DNA of 64,000 nt, taken from contig NC_049566.1 of NCBI RefSeq assembly GCF_013368755.1, positions 3,782,001-3,846,000 on the forward strand, written 5' to 3'. The notes under the pieces were generated by a model that worked only from the letters and a program-made list of their open reading frames with translations, ran no database searches and was not told the DNA's origin. The translations under genes were made by a program, and so were the position numbers. This stretch comes from Talaromyces rugulosus. Its lineage: Eukaryota > Ascomycota > Eurotiomycetes > Eurotiales > Trichocomaceae. Every line of letters begins with the position of its first letter. Position 1 is the first letter of the stretch. Positions 45,334-55,715 of the stretch are shown here, one piece after another.

Positions 45334-46833
45334 ATGCTATTTGCGCAGCGTGCCACTCCGTCGCAATGTCGCGTCCTGGATGATCTCACAATGGCCCTTA
45401 ATGGTGGCCGAGCATGGTCGATCTCAACAACACTGCCGACTGCTGCCCAGGCGCGGTGCTACCGACTGAAATCAGCCATTTCTCACAAGCACATATTCAA
45501 AACCAGCCTGAAGAAGACGCTAGAGGCTCACCGTGTCGCCAACCGCGCCAGTGTTATTCGCCCCGTGTACGCCTATAATTCGCCCAGCCTCGGCGTCTAT
45601 CGACCACCGCTCCTTCAAGAGATTCAGAAATTGCCTCTAGCCCAGTCAACGACAAATACGCCGCGACGGAAGAAACCGAAGCCTGAAAAACAGACCCCCA
45701 AACTAGCCAGTCGCGTGTCGCTCAGTGCCCAGGGAGATCGTGCTGCGCAGCATCCTTGGCTCGACTTGGTGCAGTCCCGGCGCAAAGATCAAAATGGCAT
45801 GGCACGTCTCGACGCTGAGATTACAGCTCTTGCGGAATACCTCCAACCCTCGTCGTCGGAAAACGTGGCTATCGCTCGTATCGTGCGCCAAATATCAGAA
45901 CAGGTCTCTGGGGTAGTGCCGATTCCGCCCCAGCTCGTCGGCTCACGGTCTACTCAAACAGCTTTTAGCTCTTCCGGCATTGATCTCATGGTGCGCGTGG
46001 GAGACGAGAATTTCTCGGCATCTGGACAACGCGCATTGAATACAATGACCAGCAAAACATTCACCGGCATAATCCAAGGACTCGAGGCTGCGATACGTCA
46101 ACACCCGGACTATGATGAGTTTCGAATTCTCCCCGCAAAAAGCGCAACGCTTGCCATGATCCACAAGGCCTCAAGTCTACCGATAAATATATTTTGCGGG
46201 AATAAATCGCCTAGTTCCGACGACTTTATCAAGACCAGCCTGGCGGGTACTCCGTCTCTCCGACCATTGTACATGGTTCTGAGGTCTATACTGGAAAGCC
46301 GAAATATCTTTGGATGGGAAACAGCTTCTGTCGGCTCTTATGGCCTCATATTACTCGTTACCGCCTTTTTGAAGCAACAAAATGCTCAATTCCAGCAACA
46401 AGGTCTGGGAGAGCAGCTCCTGGCCCTACTAGATACATACGGCTCAAGCCTCGACCTACAGACCACAGGCGTGTCAGCTGATCCTGCCGAGTTCTTTGAC
46501 TTCGCAAGCGTCCGCCACAAGTACGAGACCGCTCAACATCCTCATCCAGTGCTTGTCGGGCAACGAGCGTTACTACGCTTCAAAGCCAACGCCAGCAAAA
46601 GGTCAAACTTGCCCGCGGCAATGCACCTGTGTATTCAGGATCCCACCAATTATCTAAACGATGTCGGATTGCAGTGTGTGCGGACCGCGGAGCTGCAAAA
46701 GATCATGTCCAGTGCGAATATTGGTCTTCAGCTGGCCGCGAGAAGATGGGATGGGGACGGCAGTATCCTTGGCCAGGCGCTAAATGCAAACTTTGACGAG
46801 TTTCAGCGGATTAGGACATCATTATCTGTATAA
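45334..46833 (+). CDS. Poly(A)-polymerase-like nucleotidyltransferase fold protein, probably catalytically dead, mitochondrial
   Basis: Intronless; 499 residues from the first ATG at 45334 (a second ATG at 45391 is possible). The N-terminus is basic, with no acidic cluster, as in a mitochondrial presequence. The nucleotidyltransferase motif is present as VGSRSTQTAFSSSGIDLMV, and the PAP/25A-associated domain as DPTNYLNDVGLQCVRTAELQ. In active Trf4/Cid1 enzymes the motif reads Asp-x-Asp after the Gly-Ser turn; here the first Asp is Gly, and the strand that normally gives the third Asp reads LPINIF, with Asn. So at most one of the three metal-binding acids remains. It may act as a structural RNA-binding partner in the organelle. 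Its 3' end faces a LETM1-like mitochondrial gene 166 bases away. Confidence 0.8.
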   Translation: MLFAQRATPSQCRVLDDLTMALNGGRAWSISTTLPTAAQARCYRLKSAISHKHIFKTSLKKTLEAHRVANRASVIRPVYAYNSPSLGVYRPPLLQEIQKLPLAQSTTNTPRRKKPKPEKQTPKLASRVSLSAQGDRAAQHPWLDLVQSRRKDQNGMARLDAEITALAEYLQPSSSENVAIARIVRQISEQVSGVVPIPPQLVGSRSTQTAFSSSGIDLMVRVGDENFSASGQRALNTMTSKTFTGIIQGLEAAIRQHPDYDEFRILPAKSATLAMIHKASSLPINIFCGNKSPSSDDFIKTSLAGTPSLRPLYMVLRSILESRNIFGWETASVGSYGLILLVTAFLKQQNAQFQQQGLGEQLLALLDTYGSSLDLQTTGVSADPAEFFDFASVRHKYETAQHPHPVLVGQRALLRFKANASKRSNLPAAMHLCIQDPTNYLNDVGLQCVRTAELQKIMSSANIGLQLAARRWDGDGSILGQALNANFDEFQRIRTSLSV

Positions 46834-46999
46834 TGATTTTTTATTTTAACATGAATTGTACATATATTTTATACCATCTCCACCTTTGAGAGCGTTATGT
46901 CTATATAGAACCACCTACTTTCATCTATCCAAACTCTGCTCTTGCGGTGAAACATCTATACATAGTATCTTACACATACATAGTAGAAATACAATTACA

Positions 47000-48187
47000 C
47001 TAATCCTTAAGCCCGAGTATACTCTTCCTCGCCGCGAACCACCTCGTAAGCCATTCCCGGTCCCGAGCAACGCTCTGAGCTGGACCCAAGTTCGAATCCT
47101 CGAAGGAAACACCGCCGCGCTCTTCCACCGCAATGCGCACTTCTTCAGCGTTCAATGCTTCCACACCGCCGCCTCGGAGTAGCATCTTATCATCGAGCTC
47201 CAGGTATTCCACCCACCGAATGAGCCGTGGCCTGTAGATCAATGGCACCCACCACGGCGCCCGCTTTAGTGACTTGACCAGGCCAAACACGGCACAGCCA
47301 CGGAGCGCCATCTGTGCAGACGCAGTTCGCGAACTGGCCACCAAATCGCGATTCCCAAAGTTCTGGGCCAGCCATGTCATTTCCTCGTTTGAGCCGGAGA
47401 GGATGGGCGTGGCAGATCCCAGGTCTGCCTGTGTGGCTTGAAGGGCCTGCCGCTTCAGCAAAAAACGTTTCTCTCTCGTGGCCCTGTTTTGATTGGGAAG
47501 GCGACATGCAAGCGGTGTGACTGCGTTGCCGAGTGCTAGCACGGCTATCGGCGTGAATTCGCCGCAGACAAGCAGTACCAAGGCAAAAGGAAGCATGCGA
47601 CGGATATCGTGTGCGGACCGGCGCACCAGCTGGAAATCTGCGCGGCTGATACTGAGGCTTTCCATCTGCGCGACGAGCGCCGCGCTAGAAGGACCATGAC
47701 GACCTCGCGCAGGTGGTAGCGATGTAGGTAGGTATCGAGGGAGCCCAAGCGTAGTCCGCAAGCTCAGCGAGGCCTTGTAATTGTGGTATACATTCTTCAA
47801 ACCCGCCTTGTAGAATTGAAGATAGCTCCGACCCATGGAGAACACCCAAGCAGCCTTTTGCGAAAATGGAACGGTGTTCGGTAGCTTGGCTGGAAGGTCG
47901 AGCTCTGCAGGCCGCGTGCTCGCCGACGGGTTGACGTTGGGCAGGCTGCTCGACAGCTTCGGTTTTGCTTTCAATGGTGTTTTCTTTTTGGTATACGAGG
48001 AGGACGAGGACGCATATCGACGGACTACCTGGCCGTGGTTTTGGACGAATTGGTGGCCTGCTAGAAACGAGGAATATTTTTGACGTCGGATCTCGGATGT
48101 ATAGCTCCAGCTTTTTCGTGAAGGTAACTGGCGCTGGGAGGGCCGGGGACCGGCAGCGGCGCATCGGCCACAGATTGTATGAAGCAT
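47000..48187 (-). CDS. LETM1-like mitochondrial inner-membrane protein
   Basis: Intronless, 395 residues, ATG at 48187. The N-terminal 70 residues are rich in Arg, Ser and Gln with no acidic cluster, a likely mitochondrial presequence. A conserved LETM1 core follows: FQLVRRSAHDIRRMLPFALV, then the hydrophobic membrane segment and GEFTPIAVLALGNAVTPLACR. In LETM1/Mdm38 proteins this block is the transmembrane segment plus the start of the ribosome-binding domain, acting in potassium/proton exchange and in assembly of mitochondrial translation products. The C-terminal part (WVEYLELDDKMLLRGGGVEA, VAVEERGG-like) matches the end of that domain. It is shorter than Mdm38 and lacks its coiled-coil and EF-hand tail, so it belongs to the fungal LETM1-domain side branch. 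Confidence 0.85.
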   Translation of the reverse strand: MLHTICGRCAAAGPRPSQRQLPSRKSWSYTSEIRRQKYSSFLAGHQFVQNHGQVVRRYASSSSSYTKKKTPLKAKPKLSSSLPNVNPSASTRPAELDLPAKLPNTVPFSQKAAWVFSMGRSYLQFYKAGLKNVYHNYKASLSLRTTLGLPRYLPTSLPPARGRHGPSSAALVAQMESLSISRADFQLVRRSAHDIRRMLPFALVLLVCGEFTPIAVLALGNAVTPLACRLPNQNRATREKRFLLKRQALQATQADLGSATPILSGSNEEMTWLAQNFGNRDLVASSRTASAQMALRGCAVFGLVKSLKRAPWWVPLIYRPRLIRWVEYLELDDKMLLRGGGVEALNAEEVRIAVEERGGVSFEDSNLGPAQSVARDREWLTRWFAARKSILGLKD

Positions 48188-49510
48188 TTTAGGTGTGCTA
48201 GTTCATTGCTTGACGCTGAAATGTTTTTTGGTGTTGGAGTCGGGTTTGATTGTTGTCGGCGCGGAGGGAATGAAGTGTCTCGCGATTTCTGCGGACAAAA
48301 GTTTGCCGGTTTTCTGCGCTAGTCCGTCAGCCCAACAATACGACAACTACATTATTCTACTTTGCAAATTATCTACCAAGCAATTGGATCCAGAATTTTA
48401 GAAATGACTATCATTAGTCTCAAGTTCGGACAAAGTGACAAGTGACTCAATCACAACTGTCTATCGAACCTCGGACTTGGCCTTTAAAGAGCTAAATTGC
48501 CAGAACATGAAATTCCTGAAGGCCGAGCATAACAAGTAGGATTTAAAAACAAAAAAAAAAACCGAAAGAAAAAGATTCCCTTCCTATCATCTCAAAAGCC
48601 TGCACCAGGTCAAAGACGCGCCCGAAGCCTACACTAGTTGATCTTGTGTGCTGGACAGCTGGTGCGAGGTGTCTTTATTTCCATGTGAGAAGTGCTTGCA
48701 ACGGTGCAGAATTGTCCTGTGGCCAGGAATTCGCGGCAGTTTATGGGAAGCATAATTCTTTGAATCTTTACACATTGCCAAGGACATTGTATATTGCGAG
48801 CTTCGATTATATGAGCTTGGCACATGGTGGATGACTTCTCTGGCGAAAGAGACCGAGAGGTGACTTGACGACTTAACGAGGCCGTCGAAATTAGATCAAT
48901 GGTTTTTGAGAAACAAGCCGTATAACGATCGACTGCTGTTCAAAATAGGTTTCATTAGCTTCAACGTTTGTATGTATATGCAGGATGGCTGGGTGTGCTA
49001 ACTCTCTGCTTCTCTATGCTTGATTGTAACGAGAGAATGGTGTTATTCCTAGATATTGTCATTTATAATTGCAGGTAGAAGACAACCTCTAGCTAACAGT
49101 CATTTTGATTGACTCCGTCGAGATGTCGTGAGTAACATTGCCGTTGTTGTAGTCGTCGTCACAGCCAGTGACAAGACACTAACCAGTTGTCGACACTGAG
49201 TCAGAGCTCGGTATGAATCATTCGAATCGGATAAAAAAATATCTAAGTAAAATCTATCCTGCAGTGAAATGAGGAGTGAGTCACGATTTTCCGGATTAGG
49301 AAATTGTGGGGTTTGTAATAAGGCTAAAAAAGGGCGCAGAGAAATTGTCGATAGAAATAAACGACGCTGACAAATGCTGCTCGTATAATAAGAACATAAT
49401 ATGGAGTCTATATAAATGGTTGCATTGCTGGAACAAAGCAAGTGAAAAAAAAGAAGAAAAAATAAACAAACAGGATCACACAGGATCAAAACAAGAACAA
49501 AGGAAAAACA
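48188..49510. other. Intergenic region
   Basis: About 1.3 kb between divergent genes, no convincing gene. An A run of about 12 lies near 48550. Open frames at 48629-48834 and 49100-49588 are unlikely to code. AT-rich from 49000 on. Confidence 0.45.
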
Positions 49511-50182
49511 ATGCAGCCTTTGTCCTTTGCGCAGCCGACGGCGCTGGTGCTCATCGACAACCAAGTCGCCTTCAACCATCCAACACACTGGGGCCCAGCA
49601 CGCTCTAATGCCTCCTTTGAGACTAACATGGGCGCATTACTGGGCGCGTTCCGTTCCGCTCGCCAGCGCTCGCCTCCGGGGCTCATCCACATCATCCACA
49701 TTTTCCATTCCTCCATCGAGACCGGCAGCGCTCTTCACCCAAACGCAAACTCCTTGCAACCGTTTGACTTTGCGGCCCCGGCGGCCGATGGGTCAGAGCC
49801 CGTGATGTGGAAGTGTGTCAATTCTTCCTTTATCGGAACAAACCTAGAGGCGTACCTCCGCCAGAACGACGTTCGTCAGGTTTTCTTCGCCGGTCTGACC
49901 ACCGACCACTGCGTGTCGACGACGACCCGCATGGCTAGGAACCTGGGTGTCGTCGACATATTTCCAGAGGGAAAGCGTGTGACGGTTAATGCAGACGGCT
50001 CACATCCAGAAAACACAAACATTGACCTTGGCCGTGTTGTGCTGGTGGCAGACGCGACAGCGACTTTTGCCAAGGGAGGGATCGACGCAGAGACGATCCA
50101 TGCTGTTTCGGTAGCGAGTTTGGAGGGAGAGTTTGCCGATGTTTTCGCTACGCAGGATGTCGTCGACGCTCTGGCGGGGTAG
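49511..50182 (+). CDS. Isochorismatase-family cysteine hydrolase
   Basis: Intronless, 223 residues, starting at the first ATG after an A-rich leader. The fold signature is ALVLIDNQVAF with Asp16, a central Lys (MWKCVNSSF, Lys101) and FFAGLTTDHCVSTTTRMA with Cys134, which together form the Asp-Lys-Cys triad. The family includes isochorismatases, nicotinamidases and N-carbamoyl hydrolases; nothing here fixes the substrate. No enzymes of a siderophore or phenazine path are adjacent, so a broad hydrolase call is safer. Fungal copies of this family are sometimes gained by transfer from bacteria; the lack of introns fits but does not prove this. Confidence 0.88.
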   Translation: MQPLSFAQPTALVLIDNQVAFNHPTHWGPARSNASFETNMGALLGAFRSARQRSPPGLIHIIHIFHSSIETGSALHPNANSLQPFDFAAPAADGSEPVMWKCVNSSFIGTNLEAYLRQNDVRQVFFAGLTTDHCVSTTTRMARNLGVVDIFPEGKRVTVNADGSHPENTNIDLGRVVLVADATATFAKGGIDAETIHAVSVASLEGEFADVFATQDVVDALAG

Positions 50183-50690
50183 ATTTGGCTATCTCGAGTT
50201 AGGGCTATGTGGCAACAAGGTCGGCGCTAGCAGCAACTCCCCACGGTGACAATGTAGGAATGAATGAATGCCATCTGCGAAACCCGGAATAATTCGGTAG
50301 AATAGACAGCTTTGAATACAAATTCATCTAATAATTCTAAGGCACTCGCGGTGGACAATAAACTCAAAGCCGACAATGCAACAAACAGACAGTACTCATT
50401 ATTTCCTAATTAGGAAACCGAAAAATAAATCGCGCTATTTGATCCTCTCGGCTTGAATCTAGTACCGTCGAATGTCCCGGTACAAAAAAAAAAAGATAAG
50501 GAAAAAAGACCAACTGCTTTGTTATCGCATAAAATTACACCGGACAATCTCAATAAGAACATGCGCAAACGATTGTTTCCTTGTGTTTCCCGCGCTTGCC
50601 CCACGTCTTCGGACAAGTTATCAAGTCTCTGGCTCTTATACCTGAAACCCCCCAGAGTCACCAGTGATAACCGAGCACACATCGACCACA
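50183..50690. other. Intergenic region upstream of the kinase gene
   Basis: About 500 bases with no gene. AT-rich 3' flank of the hydrolase, then an A-run and CCCC-containing leader of the kinase gene. Confidence 0.5.
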
Positions 50691-52328
50691 ATGGCGTTTG
50701 CCAATAGTATTCATACTGAGCCAGGACCAGACACGATTTTTGCCAGGATCCGTCCCAGCAACGACCATGCCATAAAACACTTTCACGAGGTCGCAGAGTC
50801 CATGGTATTCAAGCTCCTTGGACACCAAAAGAATTTTGTCAGGATAAACTTGGACCAGGTACAGCTAGGAAGGGCGCCAGGGCATTCGCAACGCTGGGTG
50901 AATTGGTCACCTTCCATAAACCCCGATTTGGCACGGCTGGTCTACACCGGAGAATTCGTTCTGTATCTTCGACCAGACCCTCCTATACGACACAACAAGT
51001 GGCGGATTGGTGGGGTGCATTATATAGACGCATTTGTGTACGAGCGAGGGGAAACGGTCTCAGACCTTTTGCTCTGGGATAAAGACGAACCCCCCGAGGA
51101 ATACCATGAAGCTGAGTTCGCCTTCGACAAGCCAAGTGGGATATTGACTCTTCGAGGCCGCTGTGACCCAGCATCAAAAAGTGTGATTCTAGACAACTGC
51201 GATGCATCGAATAGCACACGGCTGCTCAACGAACACTCCCACAAGCTTCAATTCGGACGTTGTGAATATACTTTCCGGTACGAGTTTGGGGAGACAAGCC
51301 CCTATGAGTTTCCTTTTCAACAGGATAAAACCGCATTCTTTTCGCAACGGCTCAAAATTGGCCCACCCATCTTTTGGACGTCCGCAACCCCAACAATTAG
51401 CTTTCCCAAAGTCAAGGATTGGGTAATCCACCGAAATATTGCGAGTGGAGGCACGGGCGATGTCCGAGCAGCATCGAAATCACCTCCGCAATTTGCAGCT
51501 ATTAAGACAATGGTACGTTTTGACGATTCGTCAGCCAAGGTAGTCTCGCATGAGATAAAAACCGCTGTCCACGTCCGGACATTGTTGAAAAACAAGCCGT
51601 GTCCCTTTATTTTGAGGTTGATAGAGCCAAAATACGACCGAGATCAAGAGGAATGGGACGGAAAGAGCCCAGAGCAGGTTCATATCATCTACACGCCTCT
51701 TTGTAACCAGACCTTTTTCGACTTGGTTACAAGGCGGGCTGCCTGGCCCGAGGACAGGCTCTCATTACTGCACGATGCCATTCAGGGACTCGAATGGCTG
51801 CACTTCAACGACCTTGTCCATCGAGACATCAAGTTGGCTAACCTGGGCATTGTTTTCTACCCAAAACCTAGGGCAGTGATTCTTGACTTTGACTGGATGC
51901 GCCAAGGTACCGAAAATATCGCCCCCCAACAAGGCGGAGCCGGCACGCCAGAGTACATGGCCCCAGAGGTAGAATCACATCCATACAACGAAAAAGTAGA
52001 TATCTGGTCTTTGGGAGTTGTCGCTTACCAAATGTTCGTCTCCTACAATCTACCTTGGATGGCCGGCTACTTTGGAAATCCGTGGAAAGAGGACCCAATT
52101 TACGCAAGCTTGCCGGTGGAAAACGATGGCACGCTGCACTTTGATGAAGCCTGGGCTAACCGATGCATAGATTATACTATTGCTATGGGTGATCTTGAAG
52201 AGGGCAGCACGACTGATGTTAGGAGTCTCATCCGGGATATGCTGCGTTGGAAAGTTCAAGAACGACCTAGTGCGCAAGATTGTAGCCGCCATCAGTGCTT
52301 TGCCTCTAGAGCTGGTAATGCAGAGTAG
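50691..52328 (+). CDS. Divergent Ser/Thr protein kinase with large N-terminal region
   Basis: Intronless, 545 residues, first in-frame ATG at 50691. Residues about 250-540 form the kinase domain: glycine loop IASGGTGDV, AAIKTM with the ATP lysine, catalytic loop VHRDIKLANLG, metal-binding ILDFDW (DFG changed to DFD), activation-segment end GTPEYMAPEV, and DIWSLGVVAYQM. The catalytic Lys, the HRD Asp and the DFx Asp are kept, so activity is plausible. The N-terminal 240 residues (NLDQVQLGRAPGHSQRWVNW, HKLQFGRCEYTFRYEF) resemble the beta-rich front part seen in a family of Pezizomycotina-specific kinases; I cannot name that domain with certainty. Absence of introns and position in an accessory stretch suggest a lineage-expanded gene. 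Confidence 0.85.
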   Translation: MAFANSIHTEPGPDTIFARIRPSNDHAIKHFHEVAESMVFKLLGHQKNFVRINLDQVQLGRAPGHSQRWVNWSPSINPDLARLVYTGEFVLYLRPDPPIRHNKWRIGGVHYIDAFVYERGETVSDLLLWDKDEPPEEYHEAEFAFDKPSGILTLRGRCDPASKSVILDNCDASNSTRLLNEHSHKLQFGRCEYTFRYEFGETSPYEFPFQQDKTAFFSQRLKIGPPIFWTSATPTISFPKVKDWVIHRNIASGGTGDVRAASKSPPQFAAIKTMVRFDDSSAKVVSHEIKTAVHVRTLLKNKPCPFILRLIEPKYDRDQEEWDGKSPEQVHIIYTPLCNQTFFDLVTRRAAWPEDRLSLLHDAIQGLEWLHFNDLVHRDIKLANLGIVFYPKPRAVILDFDWMRQGTENIAPQQGGAGTPEYMAPEVESHPYNEKVDIWSLGVVAYQMFVSYNLPWMAGYFGNPWKEDPIYASLPVENDGTLHFDEAWANRCIDYTIAMGDLEEGSTTDVRSLIRDMLRWKVQERPSAQDCSRHQCFASRAGNAE

Positions 52329-52641
52329 TGTGAGGTTTTGTCCATTGTTTTTTTTTTTTTTTTTTTTTGAATAGATTTTAGATGTTGAGTTTTCAGATTG
52401 AAGGGACATTGTGATGTTAATTAAGCATGGGACTGTTATTGTTTAAACAGAATTTGCATTCATACATGCATACATGTACCAATTGATCCATACCACCACA
52501 CTTAGTCTCCAGTCGTATTCCAAACAAGAAAAATGATGACAGTCTTGCTAAGATGATATGAGGTAGACCAAAATTGAAGCCTAACCCATTCCAAGAATCA
52601 CACCTAACAAGACCCTGACCCATCTGTCTCAAAATGGCCGA
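52329..52641. other. Intergenic region between convergent genes
   Basis: About 310 bases with a T run at about 52350-52368. Only 3' flanks of two genes; nothing else seen. Confidence 0.6.
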
Positions 52642-53193
52642 TTATTCGATTTCCTGCTTCTTCCCATCGTCGACTTTGTTGACAGACTGTACTGCTGAGA
52701 TTTTCAGCTGGCCCAGCGCACACAATTTTTCTTCCTTTTCTTCCTCCTGCTTAACCACCCGCTCCGGATACATTCTCGCAAACTGCTCAAGCTTCTGCTG
52801 CAAGTAGCAGAGCTCTGTTTCCGACGGGCGTTCAACGCGAAACATTTTCGCAACGGTGACCGAATTCACCTCTGTCCATTCCTCCTCAATTTCATGTCCA
52901 TTTTCTTCATGGTGGTATTTGCTTAGAGGCTTCCCCCGCAAAGCTTCTCTCTGATGATCAACCCATGCGTGCCAAGAGCCAGGGCTCATACCAGAAGGCG
53001 TGTCCATCTGGAAGCCTGGGTGTAGGCAAAAAGCCCATTGAGCGCCCCTGTGCATTTCTCGTGGGTGGCGGAAACAGTACCATTTTCCCATGGTGTCCTG
53101 GAAGACGAAACAGCCGAATTGGATGCCGATGAGTTTGCCGTGTTTGGAGGGGTTGTAGTCAATATTTGTAGGGAGTGGTTGATGTATTTCCAT
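52642..53193 (-). CDS. Hypothetical protein, 183 residues
   Basis: Single exon with ATG at 53193 and stop at 52642. Composition is that of a folded soluble protein with many aromatic and charged residues in the first 110 (GIQFGCFVFQDTMGKWYCFR, WAFCLHPGFQ, SWHAWVDHQREALRGKPLSK), then a helical, Glu/Lys-rich tail. No family is recognised and no membrane or signal segment is seen. Neighbours are the divergent kinase (convergent) and the CDF transporter. Confidence 0.65.
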   Translation of the reverse strand: MEIHQPLPTNIDYNPSKHGKLIGIQFGCFVFQDTMGKWYCFRHPREMHRGAQWAFCLHPGFQMDTPSGMSPGSWHAWVDHQREALRGKPLSKYHHEENGHEIEEEWTEVNSVTVAKMFRVERPSETELCYLQQKLEQFARMYPERVVKQEEEKEEKLCALGQLKISAVQSVNKVDDGKKQEIE

Positions 53194-53621
53194 TTTACCT
53201 TTTGGTTATGGTGAGAAGAATGAAAGAGGAGAGGAGTGAAAGAAAAGTGTTGAAAGACAGTTGTCTTGGACAAGGGGTATGTTGTTGTGAGAGGAGAAGA
53301 ATATGAGAAAAGGATTTGTGTGATAATTTTTAGCTAAGCTAGCTATTGTGCAAGGATTGTGCAATGATTAATTTGACGATGAGGAGATCGTATAAATTAT
53401 GCAATGTGTAAATGACATTTGAAGATAATGGTGCTCACATTCTGTGAACGAGCATTTTCTCTTTACATGTATGGTTTGTTACTAATACATAGAGCAACTC
53501 CTAGGTGACTGTGAATAGAGTTTAATGCCAGCAATTGCTATATAACCAATCTACAAAATCAATTCATAATATTCTATTCTGGCTCTTCTAATAAAATCAG
53601 TATCTATATTAAACTATTAAC
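53194..53621. other. Intergenic region
   Basis: About 430 bases, AT-rich, promoter of the orphan gene on the left and 3' flank of the CDF gene on the right. No gene. Confidence 0.5.
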
Positions 53622-55341
53622 CTATCTCGTATGGTCAACATGAGTCGGCAAGTTATACTCGGTATAGTCCAAATGCACAAACGCGCGATCTACATTGGTC
53701 ACATTCTCTAGCATGTACTGCAGACTCTCGCCAATATCGTGGCTATCATGCAACGTCGTTGTCTCGTCCAGCACCACATCCACCTCAACATTCAGCCGGT
53801 CGCCCGAATGGTAAGCCTCGAGGTTCTGGACCCAGCGAATGCAAGCCGCAAAACGCATGACCAAATACAAAAACACACTGCGATCATCGAGGCTGGCGGC
53901 CGCGCCTGTGAGATGGGCAATGTGCTCTTTGGCTGTGCTCGCCCAGTTGAAAATGACGTAGAAGGAGAGGAACAGACCGCCTGTGGGATCGAGAAACCAG
54001 AGGTTTGCAAATGTGCCAACTGTAAAAGTTTGTTAGTTCTTTATACGCACGAGGGGCTTCCCAAGCTGGCCGATTGATTTTGGAAACACGAACCAAGTGG
54101 AAAGATGATACTGAAAATGTTAAACACTATGTCTGTCATAGCATCCTGCGCTAACGCCTGTACGTTGGAATCGTTGACGCGACGGCACCATATCCAGCAA
54201 AGCCCCTTGATAGCAACCGTAGACACCATGATAATGATAGCTGGAAGAGTTAGCTCGATCAAAGAGTGATCATCTCCTATCAGCCGCTGCAGCGAGACCA
54301 AGGCGACCTGAAAGAACGATGTAATCATGACCACCGAAAATATCAACACCCCAACTGGCTCAAGCCGCTGTCGACCGACCGGGTATCGAAATCGATCGCG
54401 TCGGGTGGTTATCCGAGTGGTACTCCATATTATCGCCGTGCTTAAAAAGTCCAGCGCAGCGTCGACCAAGCTGGCAAGCACCGACACGGAACTCGTCATG
54501 ACGGTCACGACAATCTTGGCAGCCAGCAAGATGCAGTTTGCTGTTAAATTGATGTATATGGCAGTCATCACGATCCTGCGCGCGTCGGATGCATGATCAT
54601 GGCCAAACCCCCCTGTTTCCACTTCGTTATCTGGCGAGACCAAAAGCGGAGTTCTCTCGGTCAAATGGTTATAACCTGCCTGGTTATTAATAGCCGCGCT
54701 TTCTTCCGAAGAAGTCTGCAAAGGAGCAGCAGACTGCTCTTCTGTAATGGTATGTAACTGGCCCTGATTCTTGGCCCAATGTCGCTCGTAGTCTTCCAGC
54801 AGATCACGGGCAATCGACGAGTCTAACAGACGGTCTACGTAGCTGTATCGCGATACCAAATAGTTCATCCGCTCATAGTACTCGCGGCTAGGCTATGAGC
54901 TTAGCGCAGGTATTAGAAGCATAAAATGGGCCACTTACACTGGCTTTCGGAGGCTTTTCAACTGTACTGGCGGCGTATAATATCCTGACCTGTCGATATA
55001 CAAGTTAGTAATCACCTTGAGTGCGATATCCCTCAGATGAACCTAATGCTTACTTACCATCGAAAAGGTGACGTTGTATCTCCAATCAGAATGGAGCCTC
55101 GCCGATGGGGTCTCTCGATCGACGAGCCCGAGGCCTGATCAGCCTGAGCACCAGCAACCTGCTCCATATCATCCGTGTCTCTCGTCGCAGCGCCCTCGGA
55201 CAGCGAATAGCGCCTGATCAAGCCCGGCAGGCTTTGCCCGCGAGTCGACATCACCCCCCAGTCCTGCTGCGGCGACAATTCGAGAAAGGACGGCGGCGAC
55301 CGGGACATGCCGGGATTGTGCTGTCGAGGCGACGCCATCAT
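53622..55341 (-). CDS. Cation diffusion facilitator, manganese type (CDF/MTP)
   Basis: Four exons on the minus strand: 55058-55341, 54939-54989, 54094-54887 and 53622-54019; 1527 bases, 508 residues. The N-terminal 95 residues are disordered. Exon 2 and the start of exon 3 give LKSLRKPVREYYERMNYLV and YVDRLLDSSIARDLL, a block shared by fungal members; this fixes the second of two nearby acceptors (exon 3 starts at 54887). Five to six membrane segments follow. The metal-site motifs are DAALD and DAMTD, that is DxxxD in segments 2 and 5, the pattern of the Mn branch rather than the HxxxD of zinc members. The cytosolic C-terminal domain (NVEVDVVLDETTTLHDSHDI) is complete. It should move Mn2+ or a similar ion from the cytosol to an organelle or out of the cell. 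Confidence 0.92.
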
Positions 55342-55715
55342 ACGTCAATTGTTGATGTGCTAGGGATAATTTTCTCCGAGAAGAGAACAGATGAGGTTGG
55401 AACAAACAAACGGAGATATGGGGCGGGCGCACATCCCCGTGCTGCTATTGGCTGGTCCCCATACTTCGTTTTTCGGCCTCTTATCGCGAATCCCTTCTCT
55501 CAGCCTTGCAATCTCGGGGCAAACGTTTCCGTTTGTATGTGTTGCAATATTATTTTTCAACTCGAGTACAATATTTGCTTATTGTTCGTTATATATATGT
55601 AGACAGAAGACTAGTTGAGATCCTGAAGCATCGATCTTGTTCAAACTTGCCAGAACATTAAATCGGCATCTACACATTTCTCCTCTTGGTACGTTATCTC
55701 CTTTACATTACTACC
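55342..55715. promoter_or_regulatory. Shared divergent promoter region
   Basis: 374 bases between the starts of the minus-strand CDF transporter and the plus-strand membrane-anchored orphan. Both promoters must fit here, so co-regulation is possible. A TATATATGTA stretch near 55590-55600 could be the TATA element of the plus-strand gene. Confidence 0.4.

Noticed and set aside
49100..49588. Minus-strand open frame of 162 codons with hydrophobic Phe/Leu runs
   Set aside because: Overlaps the leader and first codons of the isochorismatase-like gene, with composition driven by A runs on the plus strand.
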